A DNA stretch of 64,000 bases, from positions 106,183,454 to 106,247,453 of the forward strand of contig OX457064.1 in the NCBI GenBank assembly GCA_949752795.1, given 5' to 3'. The position numbers were made by a program, and so were the translations under genes. The notes under the pieces are model-generated. The model saw nothing but the letters and a program-made list of their open reading frames with translations. It did no database searches and was not told the origin of the DNA. This stretch comes from Hyperoodon ampullatus (Eukaryota; Chordata; Mammalia; Artiodactyla; Ziphiidae). Positions 46,841 to 58,000 of the stretch are shown here, in pieces. Position 1 is the first letter of the stretch. Every line of letters starts with the position of its first letter.

Positions 46841-48469
46841 GGAAGAGGACTGTCAGGCTCTGCGCCGGGGTTTGCCCTCCTCCTCCCCCAGCCTCTACCC
46901 CCTCCGCTAACTTCCCTTTCTTCCTCCGCTTTTCTCTCCTCTTTGGATGGGTAATCACAGGCTCCAGCTGCCTAGCGTGCCGCGAGGACTTGCTGCCGGG
47001 TTCCAGTGTCTGCGGCCCCTCCCGGCAGCAGACTGGCCGCTTCCCTCCAACTTCGCCAGGACCCCGGCCCCTGCCCTCTGGCGTCATTGAGCGGCCATGG
47101 CATGCGCGTCTGAGTTTTCCCTTCAGGCCACAACTTTCTCCTGAGGATTTTGACTCTCACACTCCCACCAACAAAATATGAATCCGGAAAGCTGGCGTTT
47201 CTGTAGATTCAGGCAGTAGGGGACACAGCAGAGTCACCCAGCCTTTGGCAGAATTTACTCCTGCCAAGGCTAATACCATTACTCTGTTACTGCGAGTAAG
47301 GTGCCCGGATAAACCACTTCCATTGTAACTCAGAGGCTGTCGTTTTAAGTCTCAGATGATGCCCTCTAGTGCTAAAACATCTGGGTGAAAATTGGACAGA
47401 TTTCAATCTCGAGAACGAATGGTGGACATGCTGGCTTCCAATCATCTATTTGTTTGGGACAAGACTGCAGCCTGCTAAGAAAGCATGAGGCTGAGCTTGC
47501 TTTCAGATGCCCCAGGGTTCAGGGTCCCTTACTCAGCTTGCAGACGGCTCAAGTTCCACATTTTTTCATGCAGACATTTATATAACAGCACTTCGCACTG
47601 AATGAACTGCAGGGCAAGAAAGGGCAGAGTTTTGTGACCATGCAGCCCTGCATTCGACTGTGTTACTTACCAGCCCCAGGGCCCAATCATTGGTGTTTCA
47701 AGCAGAAAGAACATGTACCTAATAGGTTTCTTGTGAGGGGTTTTTGTGGGGAAATGAACAGAAAGCTCCTGGTACAGAACAGGGCTCGCTACTTGGGTGG
47801 TGGACCTCTCGCTCTGCAGGGGAAAGTTGTGCTCCGCTCACGTGGGTCCCAGCCAGCCCAGGGCCTGTTTTTGGTAAAGTGCCTACACATTCCTCGCTAC
47901 TACCATCCCGTGCAGCATCTATATAGTTGTCAGGGGAAACGGGAAGGGGGGGAAACCGTGAAATAGGAGAGACGATATTCACATGGTTATAGAAAGTGGA
48001 GCAGTGGTGGCAGCTGAAGGAGAACAGAAGACAGTCCCACCCGTAGAGACGCAGGACTGCAGTTAGAACTTTCTAGAATCACAAGCCCCCTTCTCTTTTG
48101 AAACACTGCTCCGCGTGCACTTTGTAATCACAGGGCTCGAAAACATAGGCACCCATATTCATATCAGGATCTTTTCCCCAGGCTTTTCCAAAAAATGAGC
48201 AAGGTGCTGTGCCTTGGGTTTCTGTAGAAGCTCAGTAACTTTACCTGCCGCTCCATTTTCCCTTCCAATCGATAATTACCGCACTGAGCAGGGAGCCTCA
48301 TGGCCATGAGACACAGCTGGCTCAGAGCCTAGGAGGTGGGCACCCACCTGGACATGGAGGGCTGGGCGCGAGGCTGTGACCTGCAGTGTGTCCAGCCCGC
48401 GTCCCCGGCGCATCACACCCGCCCCACCCACGGCTCTTCCTGCGAAAGCCGGACAGCCTCCTTGTGACA
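46841..48469. other. unique sequence, no gene seen
   Basis: No transposon, RNA gene or coding region was recognised. Confidence 0.4.
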
Positions 48470-48725
48470 TGATGAGCTATTTTGTCTAAATACTGAAGGG
48501 TCTAAGTACCGCTTTGAAATTAATTGCTGTTCCTATAGCTAAAAGCATAACAGGCTTTGATTACATGCTAACCAGAATGAAACATAATCCTGAGGTAATT
48601 ATGTGGAGATAATTTTATAATTATATCATTCAACTGAAGAAGCAATGTGTTGGTAACCTCCCATTTTAACAAGTCTGATGATTTAAAATAAAAATGGTCC
48701 TAAATCTGGACCTTTTAAAACACGT
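48470..48725. promoter_or_regulatory. candidate regulatory segment, AT-rich with homeodomain cores
   Basis: AT-rich and non-repetitive, with AAATTAATTGC (about 48519-48529), GGTAATTATG (about 48594-48603) and ATAATTATATC. These are engrailed/homeodomain-type cores, about 7.3 kb downstream of the EN2 stop codon. The role is inferred. Confidence 0.3.
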
Positions 48726-49329
48726 AGAGTTGCCGCTTTGTTTTCCCCACATCGAGGACGTGAACATCCACTCCGTCTACTTATTGTTTATACCTGTGTG
48801 TACCCCACGGAGAAAGGGGGAGACCGGGGAAATCTCAGACAAAGGGGGCTGTCCGAGAGCAGAGCATTTCCCAGCGCTGACCCGCTCTCAAAGGCTCAGA
48901 AAGCCGATCTGCATTTCTATTCTGTCCAGCTTGTATGTGGAAGTAACACCCAACGGCCCTGACGGGCGACCCTTGGAGAGCGCCGGCTCTCTGAGACACT
49001 CTAGCAGGGTGTGAATAGAGCCGGGTGGGCTGGGGTGAAGGTCAAATCCTAGGCACTCCTGCAGGTGGTTCCTCTCCCAAACACCAGTGCCCTCGGAGGG
49101 GTGCCCGCAGGACCTCGGCCCGGCCACGGATCCCCTCCCCCGCCCTCCCCTTCCAAGCCACCCGGGAGGCTCTGGTGGCCCTGGGGTTTGAGGTATCAGG
49201 AGGTGTCCCACTGGGATACTAAGGCCTGTTCTGCCGGCAGCCTGGCTTTCCCAACAGTTCTAGGGAATTTGCGAAGGGCTGGAGGGCCAGAGTACCGCGT
49301 CTGGATGGAGAGTTAAACTGTCTGATTCC

Positions 49330-49352
49330 TTTGAGGTGATCAAAGGTCAGCC
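49330..49352 (+). promoter_or_regulatory. composite nuclear receptor / TCF-like site
   Basis: GAGGTGATCAAAGGTCAG reads as AGGTGA, four bases, AGGTCA. That is a DR4-type direct repeat with one mismatch in the first half. It also contains ATCAAAG, a TCF/LEF core, and TGATCAAAGGTCA (49337-49349), a DR1-like element. Binding is unproven. Confidence 0.25.
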
Positions 49353-49789
49353 AGACACGTCCCCTTGGGGCATTGCGTGCGCCCTACAGTTTTTTTTGGC
49401 GGTTGCACACTGCCTCAAAGTGGGCGATTCATGGGTGACACATCAGCTCCCTCGCCGCCGTGAGGAAGGCGGCTTTTACGCGTGCGGCAGGAGCGCGCCT
49501 TGTGGATTCCGAGCCCCAGGGAAACAAAACCTACGCGGCAGAGGATGGATGTAATACAAACCCGCCGGAGTCACAAGCCAAACAGCCCCAAACGCAACGC
49601 ACGGGCGTGACAATGGCCTTTGTGCCTGGCACCAAATGAGGGCGCTGGGCCCAGCACAGAGCGCGCCAGGACGGACGCACATTTCCATGCAGGTGAGAAC
49701 GTCCCTGGGGCAACCCGAGGGCTGGGGCTCTTTGCCTTTGCACCATGAGATTTGCAGACCCCTCCCTTCCCCCTACAGGGGTATTTCAT

Positions 49790-50180
49790 TCGCACCTATT
49801 TTTTTTTTTAAATGCTTCCTAGTCAAACTTGAATATGCAATGAGGCGCCAGAGCTTTGTGGCGGAAATATAATTAAACTGGTGAAAGATGTAAAAGATGA
49901 AGAATGAGGATGACATCAGGCCGATTTCACACTTGGCAGTCGGATAGCTGGGCCCAAGCCGTGCTCTTGCCACGCAAGGCAGATCAAAGTGCCCTGCCAC
50001 TGCTAAAGAGGGGAAAGGGGCCTTAAGTATGCTAATCCCCAGGACAAATATATTTTAATCTTGTTAGAATACAAGTTAATGCTGCGGCTCCGTGGCTGAA
50101 CTTGGTCAGACTGTAGAGGTCCATTTTTATTTTAGCTGTGAATGAGGTAGACCTCCTGGTTTATTCATAGGTAGTAAAAG
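49790..50180. promoter_or_regulatory. candidate regulatory segment with a TCF/LEF site
   Basis: Unique sequence with ATATAATTAAACT (about 49867-49879), TGACATCA (49910-49917), a perfect TCF/LEF-type AGATCAAAG (49981-49989) and TATGCTAAT (50028-50036). EN2 is a known target of Wnt signalling in the midbrain-hindbrain region, which makes the TCF site notable. Function and conservation were not tested. Confidence 0.3.
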
Positions 50181-50299
50181 TAAATTTACAAAACGAACCC
50201 CTCTTTGGGCTGCATCACCCCCATCTTGAGCTTTCTTTGCCGAGAGGGCAGGGAATTCCGGAGGCTCCCGGGATGGGACGATCCCTGACACCATTCAAC

Positions 50300-50620
50300 G
50301 CTCCGCATCCCTCCCTCTGTCTGCAGAAGATCCTGATGGCCAAGAAAGGAACTCAGCTCATTTGGCAAAGAAACAGGGAAACTCCGAAATTAATTAAAAG
50401 ATTCTCCAAAGCAATCTGTTTCCCTTTAGGCCTGAGGTTTGACAACCAAACCAATTCCCTTCTATCAGCCCTCTCACTTTAATTTTTACAATGTCAATTT
50501 TCATTACTATTAATTATTTGCCGAGCTCCAACTGTACATCCGGTATTGCCCTGATTAGCAAGAAGCTTGCAGGTTCGCAGCTGCCTAAGTTTCAGTTGCT
50601 GTTGGATGTGATGTGTGAGT
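50300..50620. promoter_or_regulatory. candidate regulatory segment with TAATTA-type sites
   Basis: Non-repetitive sequence with AAATTAATTAAAAG (about 50388-50401), a CTTTAATTTTTAC stretch and ACTATTAATTATTTG (about 50505-50519). The clustering of homeodomain cores and absence of repeats suggest a regulatory element; this is inference. Confidence 0.3.
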
Positions 50621-50752
50621 TGTGTAGGATGCATGTGTAAGATGTTAGGTGCCGAGAGAAGAAGGAAGGCCGTCAGCCTGTAGGGCCCCCACCAGATAAA
50701 ACCATTATGGTAAAAATTATAGATGATTGCAGGTGTATCTGTATATCTGACT

Positions 50753-50753
50753 C

Positions 50754-50786
<33 letters not shown>

Positions 50787-50830
50787 CAGAAAGAGAGAGA
50801 GAGGGAGAGAGAGAGAAAGAGAGAGAGAGC
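50753..50830. repeat. (TG)n-(GA)n compound microsatellite
   Basis: A short TG run (50754-50769) is followed by about 60 bases of nearly pure purine, mostly GA units. It has triplex-forming potential. Confidence 0.85.
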
Positions 50831-51526
50831 TGGCGCTGGAGAGCTTACTGTAAGGTTACTGAAGGTTAAACTTCCCTGTAGAACCTGCCGGCCAGATATT
50901 GCTGATGGCAGCCATCTAAAAGGCAATTTCTGTCTTTCTGCTCTAGTGTGTGTTTGAATTCCCTCTGCCTCGGGCATAAAACCTGACTCACACTAAAGCA
51001 TGCATTGCATCCTTGCATTCCAAAGACCCTCCTCTGCCCTTCTGGATCCCAGCCGGCCCACTGTCCCCCAGGGGAGGCGACTGGCAGGCTGACTGGGGGA
51101 GGGGCAGCCTGGCAGCAGCCTTCGCCCCCAAAACTGCCTCTGGTTTCCAGGACTTAGGCATGTCCATTTCTGCCACAATTCTCTCAAGTCCCCTTGAAGT
51201 TAGGAAGCAAGTTGCATACATTGCAGTTACTGTAAACGCACAACTAGTACATGATGAGTTTCAGAATTCCAGGGAAGCGAGACTGAAAGAAGCACAGTGG
51301 CCAGCAGCCAGCGTGTCCCGAGGAGACCCTTCCTGGGAGACCCCTCCTCCTGTCTCTCTCAACTCCTGGAGTGTGTGTACTGGTGGTTTCCTTAGAAGAC
51401 ATCCTAACCCTTCCTTTGGGTTTCTTATTCCAGCAGTCAGGTTTCCCAGATATTTGGTCCATTGTGTCTTTCTGTCTTAAATAATGACAGTATCTAGCAT
51501 TTGTTGAGTTCCCACTAAGGGCCAGG

Positions 51527-51963
51527 GCACCAGCTTCCTAGGCTGCCCCAAGCAAGCACTACAAACTGGGGGGCTTAAACTAGTAGGGATTTTTGTCTCA
51601 GTTCTGGAGACTGGAAGTCAGGAATCAAGGTGTCAGCAAGGTTGCTTCCTTCTGGGGCTACAGGAGGGGATCTGTCTGTCACCTCCTCCAGCTTCAGACC
51701 ATCAACCCCTGGTGTTCTTTGGCTTGTAGACACATCACTCCAATCTCTGTCTCTGGGCTCATGTGGCCTTCTCCCTGCATGCATGTCTGTGTCCAAATTC
51801 CCCCTTTTATAAGGACACCAGTTGTATTGGATTTGGGCCCCACCCAAGTTCAGCAGGACCTCATCTTCTCTCCCATCTGCAAAGATGCTATTTCCAAATA
51901 AGGTCACATCCACAGGTTCATGAATGGACATGACTTTGGGGCGATGTTCTTCAGCCCAGTACA
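51527..51963 (-). mobile_element. ancient LTR, MLT1-like, antisense; likely inserted in a MIR
   Basis: In the printed orientation it runs from CACCAGCTTCCTAGGCTGCC through CAGTTCTGGAGACTGGAAGT and AAGGACACCAGTTGTATTGG to GATGTTCTTCAGCCCAGTAC. This is a near-complete LTR in reverse. Upstream, 51487-51527 (ATCTAGCATTTGTTGAGTTC) looks like a truncated MIR start. This insertion marks the right edge of the transposon-poor block. Confidence 0.75.
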
Positions 51964-52299
51964 GCCAGTACTCCGCATGTCATACGGATTCTCTTAAGCC
52001 ATCTCCCAGTAAAGCCCCCGCAGTGGACTCCGCTGTTCCCACCACAGAAGGGTCAGGAGACTGAGCCGTGGAGCCCCCCTGGCGGCCAGCATGCGGCAGG
52101 TCTTTGTGAGCCCTTGTCCTCCAGTCACCTGCCCTCAGCTTCCTCTGCTGGTCTGTGGCATCCGTGACATGGCCTTCGACTTTAGCATCCATGGGATCCA
52201 GAGAGACACTGTCCCTCCCGTAGAATAATTTACAGAAAGGCGCTTCGTCCCCCATGGGGGCTGCACAGAGCACGGTTATTCTGTTGCAAGTATTCCTTT

Positions 52300-52450
52300 C
52301 CCCTCGCGGTCTTGGTTTCCTCATCTGAAACCTGGAGAGACGGAAAGAGAGAAGCCACCCTGCAGGCTCTGGGGAGATCCCCACGAGCTGGCACCATGAG
52401 AGATATAGAATCACGCCTGGCACAGAGGAGATGCTGGATGCATCATCACT
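52300..52450 (-). mobile_element. MIR SINE fragment
   Basis: The CTTGGTTTCCTCATCTGAAA and CACGCCTGGCACAGAGGAGA blocks are the inverted MIR core. It lies inside the 471-codon antisense open frame at 51980-53395, which argues against that frame being a gene. Confidence 0.65.
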
Positions 52451-53348
52451 GGGGTCCTGATGGAGGCAGCACTGATGTCCCTGCAGGAGGCCCTGCAGTG
52501 TTGGGGTCCCACTGGGCGCCCAGCGGGAGCCGAGCCTCTCTGGGTGCTTGTTACCCCTGTTAACGCAGAGCTGTTGTTGTGGCTGATGTTTTACTGTCTT
52601 GCTAACCCCGTGTGAATGAGTCCAGATCACGTGCAGCAGAGCAGTCGAGTCAGGACTGAGCCTCTCAAACCGGAAACGTGGGTGCTCTTGGCGAGACTGC
52701 AAAGGACCAGCACAGAGGACGGGAGAGAAGGAAGCACGGGGCCGTCCTGTGACAAACCGAGCGCCGTGGGTTCTCAATTCTGTTTTAGGTGGAGAAGAAC
52801 AGAAGCTTGTTTGACTGAAACACTTGGGGAAAAGTGCTAGATGGAGGCCTCTCGTCCTGCACTCTCTCAGAGGATTGGCCACCCATCGGCCGTGAAGGCA
52901 GGTGCGGGGGCCTCCCTGGTCCTGGCTTGCCCGGCTTCCATCCTCTGGCCACTTCGGGCCTGCAGAGCCCTGAGCCTGACCACCCACGGCAGCAGCCGGG
53001 GGCTTTCCCGAGCACCAGCCACGATTATGGCCCAGCAGTCCCGAGAACGGAGTCCTATTACTGGGAAGCCACCAGTGAGGCACAGAGGGCATAGGTGACG
53101 TCCCAAAGCCACCGTGTTGGCCGTGGCGGGCCTGAGATTTACGGTCTAGCAGTAATTGCATTTTAAAGCGGGTCACCGGGCAGGTGGGGGCACGGCTGCT
53201 CCCAAGGAGTGACCTCCGGAGATGGACACCTGGCACCAGTGCACAGGACAAGTGCTGGGTAGGAGGCCTGTGGGGTGACACGGTGCTCCTGAAACATTCT
53301 GCGTGCACCCATGCATTTCCCAGCCTCCCTGGTAGGCAGGCTGGGGAC
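52451..53348. other. intergenic, no gene seen
   Basis: Mostly occupied by the non-credible antisense frame noted in the findings. No repeat beyond the adjoining MIR and SINE was recognised. Confidence 0.4.
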
Positions 53349-53367
53349 AGCGGAGTAGCACTTCTTC

Positions 53368-53502
53368 TTTTTTTTTTTTTTTTTTTGCTGCACAACGAGG
53401 CTTGTGGGATCTTAATTCCCCAACCAAGGATCGAACCCAGGCCCTCAGCACCTCAGCACTGAGAGTGCAAAGTCCTAACCACTGGACTGGCAGGGAATTC
53501 CC
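53368..53502 (-). mobile_element. short tRNA-derived SINE with imperfect target-site duplication
   Basis: An inverted poly(A) tail (53368-53386) is followed by GCTGCACAACGAGGCTTGTG, AACCAAGGATCGAACCCAGG and an inverted head ending in GGGAATTCCC. The 12-base flanks AGCGGAGTAGCA (53349-53360) and AGCAGAGTAGCA (53504-53515) differ at one position. Confidence 0.88.
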
Positions 53503-53515
53503 AAGCAGAGTAGCA

Positions 53516-56220
53516 TTGACCAATGGTCTCGGGGCAGAGCGACCCACTTGGACCTCAGGTCCAAGGCTGGTGAGACGTGAGCTCCCCCTATTCCTTTCCT
53601 GCCTCTGCAGCTCTGGATGTCTTGGGTTAGAGAGTGACCTCAGAGGGCAATGAGCCCCCATCCGCCTGGACGCCAGAGAGTTAGGCCGACAAGACAGTGA
53701 GACATGCAGTTAATATTTCAGAGCGGCACAGGCCAGCGACCTAACAGGAACCCTGTGCGTGACACCAGTGTTGGTGGCCTGTTCCTCCTGACTCTGGGGC
53801 CAGCCCGGTCCTGAGAAGAGAGACAGTCTCCCTGCCCTTGAACTTTCACCTCTTGTTCTGCATCCTCATCCTTTCTCACTTCTCCCTCTAGGAGCCTCGA
53901 CCCAGAATGAGGAAGAAGATTGAAGTGCAAACTCTGTGTCCACACAGCCCCTGGGATGATACAGGATGCAGGTCCATTGTTGTAACTACTTATGGTTTAA
54001 TTCTGAAAGGGCAATAGGGCCCATGTGGGCATTTAGATGGAGGGTGGAGAAGGCAAAGCTAAGAATGAGGTTAAGGAACTTGTGATGTGTCTCTGGTACA
54101 GATGCTTATCTGCGTTCAGAGCCAATGAGCCATGCCACATGCCCTGCCATCTGAGGTTCTGATATAGCACAATTTGGGTATGTTGATATTAGCACCATTC
54201 TTGTAATCTCCTGAGTATAATAAATATTCAAGGCTCATGTGTTCACTATTCCTACACCCATCCCTCTTTTGTGATCATTCTGGGTGATGCTTGTCCAACT
54301 CAAATAAATTTACATTTTCATCTCTACTAACTTAGTGAAAGAAAACTGTATGTTTGAGTGGACTTGTGTGATCGCTCCACCCCAGAATATAAAGTGTTTA
54401 CACACTACTGAAGACTGAAAGCAGCGAGGGTTTTTTCCTTCTTGCTTTTCAGAGAGAATCCATTGACCTACATTTGTAATTTCATGTTATTTGCTAGCGC
54501 AGAGCTAAAAGAGTGGCGGAGAAAAGGCGGCCATGTACAGTTGAGCAGGTTGCTCATAGCACAAGGACAGCTCCCTCAGGTGGTTGAGTTGAAACCCAGC
54601 TTGTGTTCTGTTTGCCAAGTTCTCTTTCCTGGCGTAGAGCTGCATCCACCTCGAGGAAGGGGTACATTTTTCTAAATTGCAGGAGGGTGCCACCCATTCA
54701 TCGAGGTTTGTACTCATGAATCTATGACTGCTCAGAGGGGGAGCCTTTCTCTAATTTGCACAAAGACATCAGTGGCAGCCCTGGTAGAAAAGTCTAGGCG
54801 ACCTCAGAAAAAGAGGAGGTATAGGAGAGGCAACCTCTGCAGTGTGAAGACATGAGTGCCAGCACCTCATGTTTATTTCAACATAAACAAGACATAAACT
54901 CAGACATAAAAGTCATAACAACAGAAAACACTGCCTAGGTCTGTTGATAGTTAGGGTTACTTTTCAGCAAATATTCGCTCTTCCTCCCCATCTGCTTTGC
55001 ATGGAGTTGAGCTCCTTCGACACTGAGCTTTGGACATGAAGTGTTTGCAGAGCGCTGGCTTACTTCAGAGCTTGGGCTCTCCCGGTGGCCTGGGCTCCAG
55101 AGGAACCCATGTGATGCAGACCTGCACCTGCCTCACAGCACAGCCGCCCAGCTGAGCCCATCCCTGGGCAGCCGAACTGCCGCCGACCCGGGAGTCCAGG
55201 AGCAGAAGAACACACGCCCCCTCCTGTGAGCCGCTGCGTCCTGCAGGGCTCTGCAGTGCTGGGTTTACTCCACTGGCGATGGTCAACGAAAATGGCCTCT
55301 TTCAAATTCCTTCCTTGCCCACATCTGAGATGTGGGGACTGATTTACGGAGGGTATTCATTGATCACCCTGTCCCAGTGTTTATTTTAAATTCCATGCAA
55401 GGCTTCTGCCTGATCTCTGTTTAAATTCTTGGCCCTCGGAGATGTTGACACACATTCAGAATCGCCTGTGCATCTTAGCATCTCCGTTGCCCATTACAAA
55501 ATTCATCCATGATGTTTAGCATGTTCCCTGCGGGGTGGCTAAAGCAGATGTGATCTCTCAGAACATCTGTCAAGATGTGACTGAGGCTGAACACGGCAGT
55601 GACTCCCATGTCCTAAGGCTGAGCCCCGGGGAGAACCCACTCCATAAAGCCCTTTTGTGTTTGGGGCGATGAGACCTTGATTTGAGCCTTGTTATCTGTC
55701 CCGGCCTCACACTTGAGCTTTGCTAATGGTGTTACCTAAGACACGAGCCAAAGATTCCCCAAAGTTGTGCACCCGCGTTAGAGTATCTGCACGCCCCCTC
55801 CGCAACGTGGGCACCTCCGAAGGGCCAGCCCGGCTCCAGAGCCCCCAGGGAGTCGTCTGGGGCCACTGTTGTGACTGCATCGCAGCCCAGCTTCTCCCCG
55901 GCCGAGTGCCACATCAACCCGGGAGCTGGACCTAGCCCACCCTGCTCAGTGCCACTGCCTGAGGAGCCCCACCCGTGACAGCTTTCCAGGACAGTTTTCC
56001 GATTCCTAATTCAAGCCTCTCTCCGATACAAGAACACTGTCTCTCGGAAAACTTAAAAATATCCTCGAGAGGTAGAGGAAATACTGGAGTTGTCATGAGA
56101 GGACCTGATAGCCGTCTGCCCGAAGTGGGAAGTGGGCGGCGGTGGGAGAGGGTGGCCGAAAGCATCCCAAGGGGTAAGCGGAGAAGCATCAGTTCCTGGT
56201 GTGCAGACCTCTGCTGGGCG
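53516..56220. other. intergenic, no gene seen
   Basis: Unique-looking, partly AT-rich sequence (54000-54450). No recognisable coding region, RNA gene or well-preserved repeat. Confidence 0.4.
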
Positions 56221-56224
56221 TCTA

Positions 56225-56535
56225 GCCATGTATACAGCCTACTTGTGCATGCGCATGGCTGTGCACACTTGCATGTGTATGTGTGCGAGTCTGTTCTTGT
56301 GAGAGTGTGTGCTTGAGATGCACACCCATGTGATGTGTGCACACGCCCATGTGTGAGATGTGTGAGTGTGCAGCCTGTGTATGAGCCTTGTGAGTGTGCA
56401 CACTTGTGTGCAGCCCGTGTGACTGTGTGTGTGCATGAGAGCCTGTGTGTGCATACCCACATGAGGTGGCTGAGTGTGCACACTCACAAGTATACATGTA
56501 TGTTCACACGTGTGTTAGGTGAGTCAGGTGCACGT
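56225..56535. repeat. TG/CA-rich degenerate tandem region
   Basis: About 300 bases are dominated by degenerate TGTGTG and TGCACAC units, such as TGTGCACACTTG at several positions. It looks like an old, decayed microsatellite or minisatellite. The same composition gives spurious His/Thr/Cys-rich frames on both strands. Confidence 0.8.
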
Positions 56536-57077
56536 GGGGGGCAGCTTCTGTCTGTTATTGTGTTTGATGCCAAATGCTAATTGCTTTGTGGATCTGAAAT
56601 CAAGCCATGATGGAGTCAACTGGAGGACAGAGTCTTTTCCCAGTGGCTTTTTGGGGACTCGTGGGGCATCTGCTCAGAGCATTTGAGGTTAGATCCCCGC
56701 TGTCGGCAGGGTGTGGGGAGCTCCCTGTTTCTAGGACCAAAACCAGGGCTGGATGATCATCAGCCAGCAGGGCTGCGGCTGGCTGTGTCGGGACAGATAA
56801 CAGCAGCCAGGCATCCAAGGCAGGATGGTATCTTAGGAACACCCAGGACACACTTGCCGGGCTGGTACCCCTCTCGTGGGCTGGGAAGAGGACCCAGGTC
56901 CTGCAGTGGGATCAGCAGTCCTGCTCCCAGCTGAGCCCACAGGGCCTCCAACTCTGGGGAAAGAGAGAAGAAATCAAATCAGGACATGATTCTGAAAAAT
57001 AGAAGAGGGTCGCTTTTTTCCTGCTTCCTAAACAAATTCAAATTGTCTTTCTTGGTCTGGTTGATTCTCACCACCAG
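56536..57077. other. intergenic, no gene seen
   Basis: No repeat or coding region was recognised. Confidence 0.35.
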
Positions 57078-57092
57078 CAGGAGGCATTTTTT

Positions 57093-57302
57093 TTTTTTTT
57101 TTTTTTTTTTTGCGGTACGCGGGCCTCTCACTGTTTTGGCCTCTCCCGTCGTGGAGCACAGGCTCCGGACACGCAGGCTCAGTGGCCATGGCTCACGGGT
57201 CCAGCCGCTCCACGGCATGTGGGATCTTCCCAGACTGGGGCACGAACCCATGTCCCCTGCATCGGCAGGTGGACTCTCAACCACTGTGCCTCCAGGGAAG
57301 CC
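57093..57302 (-). mobile_element. cetacean CHR-type SINE with 15-base target-site duplication
   Basis: An inverted poly(A) tail and the full CHR body (GCGGTACGCGGGCCTCTCAC to CCAGGGAAGCC) are present. The perfect duplication CAGGAGGCATTTTTT at 57078-57092 and 57303-57317 indicates a relatively young insertion. Confidence 0.93.
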
Positions 57303-57524
57303 CAGGAGGCATTTTTTAAACATCCAAATGTGAGGGACACAGCATGATGGCCACTGTCCTTTACTATCTGTTCACTGAGAAAGTCCACAAGGGGAAAACA
57401 TGATGATGAATTAAGTAACGCCTTTAAATGCACTGATCATAACAGCATCTCAGATATTGTTACAAACATGAGACCTTTCATTTATCCAGCCTGTCAGCAT
57501 TTTTTAACATAAAATGGATTTACA

Positions 57525-58000
57525 GCGGTGTCAGGGTGCTTTCAGTCACAAGGAAGAGAAAAAAACAAGTTGACCAGGCTTAGACAAGCCCCAAAGTCCA
57601 GCAGTAGGATGGCTTCAGGTAAGGCTTGACCAAGGCTCACCAATGTCACTAGGGCTGGTTTCCTTAGTCTCTCCCTTTGCCTTCCAAGGTGTTGGCTTCA
57701 TCCTAAGACTTCCTCCCTGTATGGATACAAGTTGGCTTCTGGCCCAAATAGGGGTCTCGAGCTTCCTGGTTCAAACCCAGAAGAAAAGGAACTCCCACCC
57801 TTGGGTTCTATTCTTGGAGAGAGGGAGGGTCCTTCCCAGAGGCTCCCAGTGGACCTTGCTTGATGCCTCACTGGCTCAAATTGGGTCATGTGCTTTTCCT
57901 GAGCCAATGACCAGGTGATGCAGTGACTGACCCGCCCAATCAGGGCCCTCCCCGGACCTGGGGGTGGGTCAACCCCTTCCAGGGGTGGACGCAGGAGGGG
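57525..58000 (+). mobile_element. probable ancient interspersed repeat, family not named
   Basis: The order of blocks (CCAGCAGTAGGATGGCTTCA, CTCACCAATGTCACTAGGGC, GTTGGCTTCATCCTAAGACT, TTCCCAGAGGCTCCCAGTGG, CAAATTGGGTCATGTGCTTT) resembles a mammalian medium-reiteration element. I could not assign it with confidence. Confidence 0.4.

Noticed and set aside
56225..56535. A CRISPR-like array or a coding repeat protein in the TG/CA tract
   Set aside because: Units are degenerate and not evenly spaced, the organism is a mammal, and the His/Thr-rich frames arise from TG/CA composition.
1..57302. Six of seven SINEs lie antisense to EN2
   Set aside because: The number is too small to indicate a real orientation bias.
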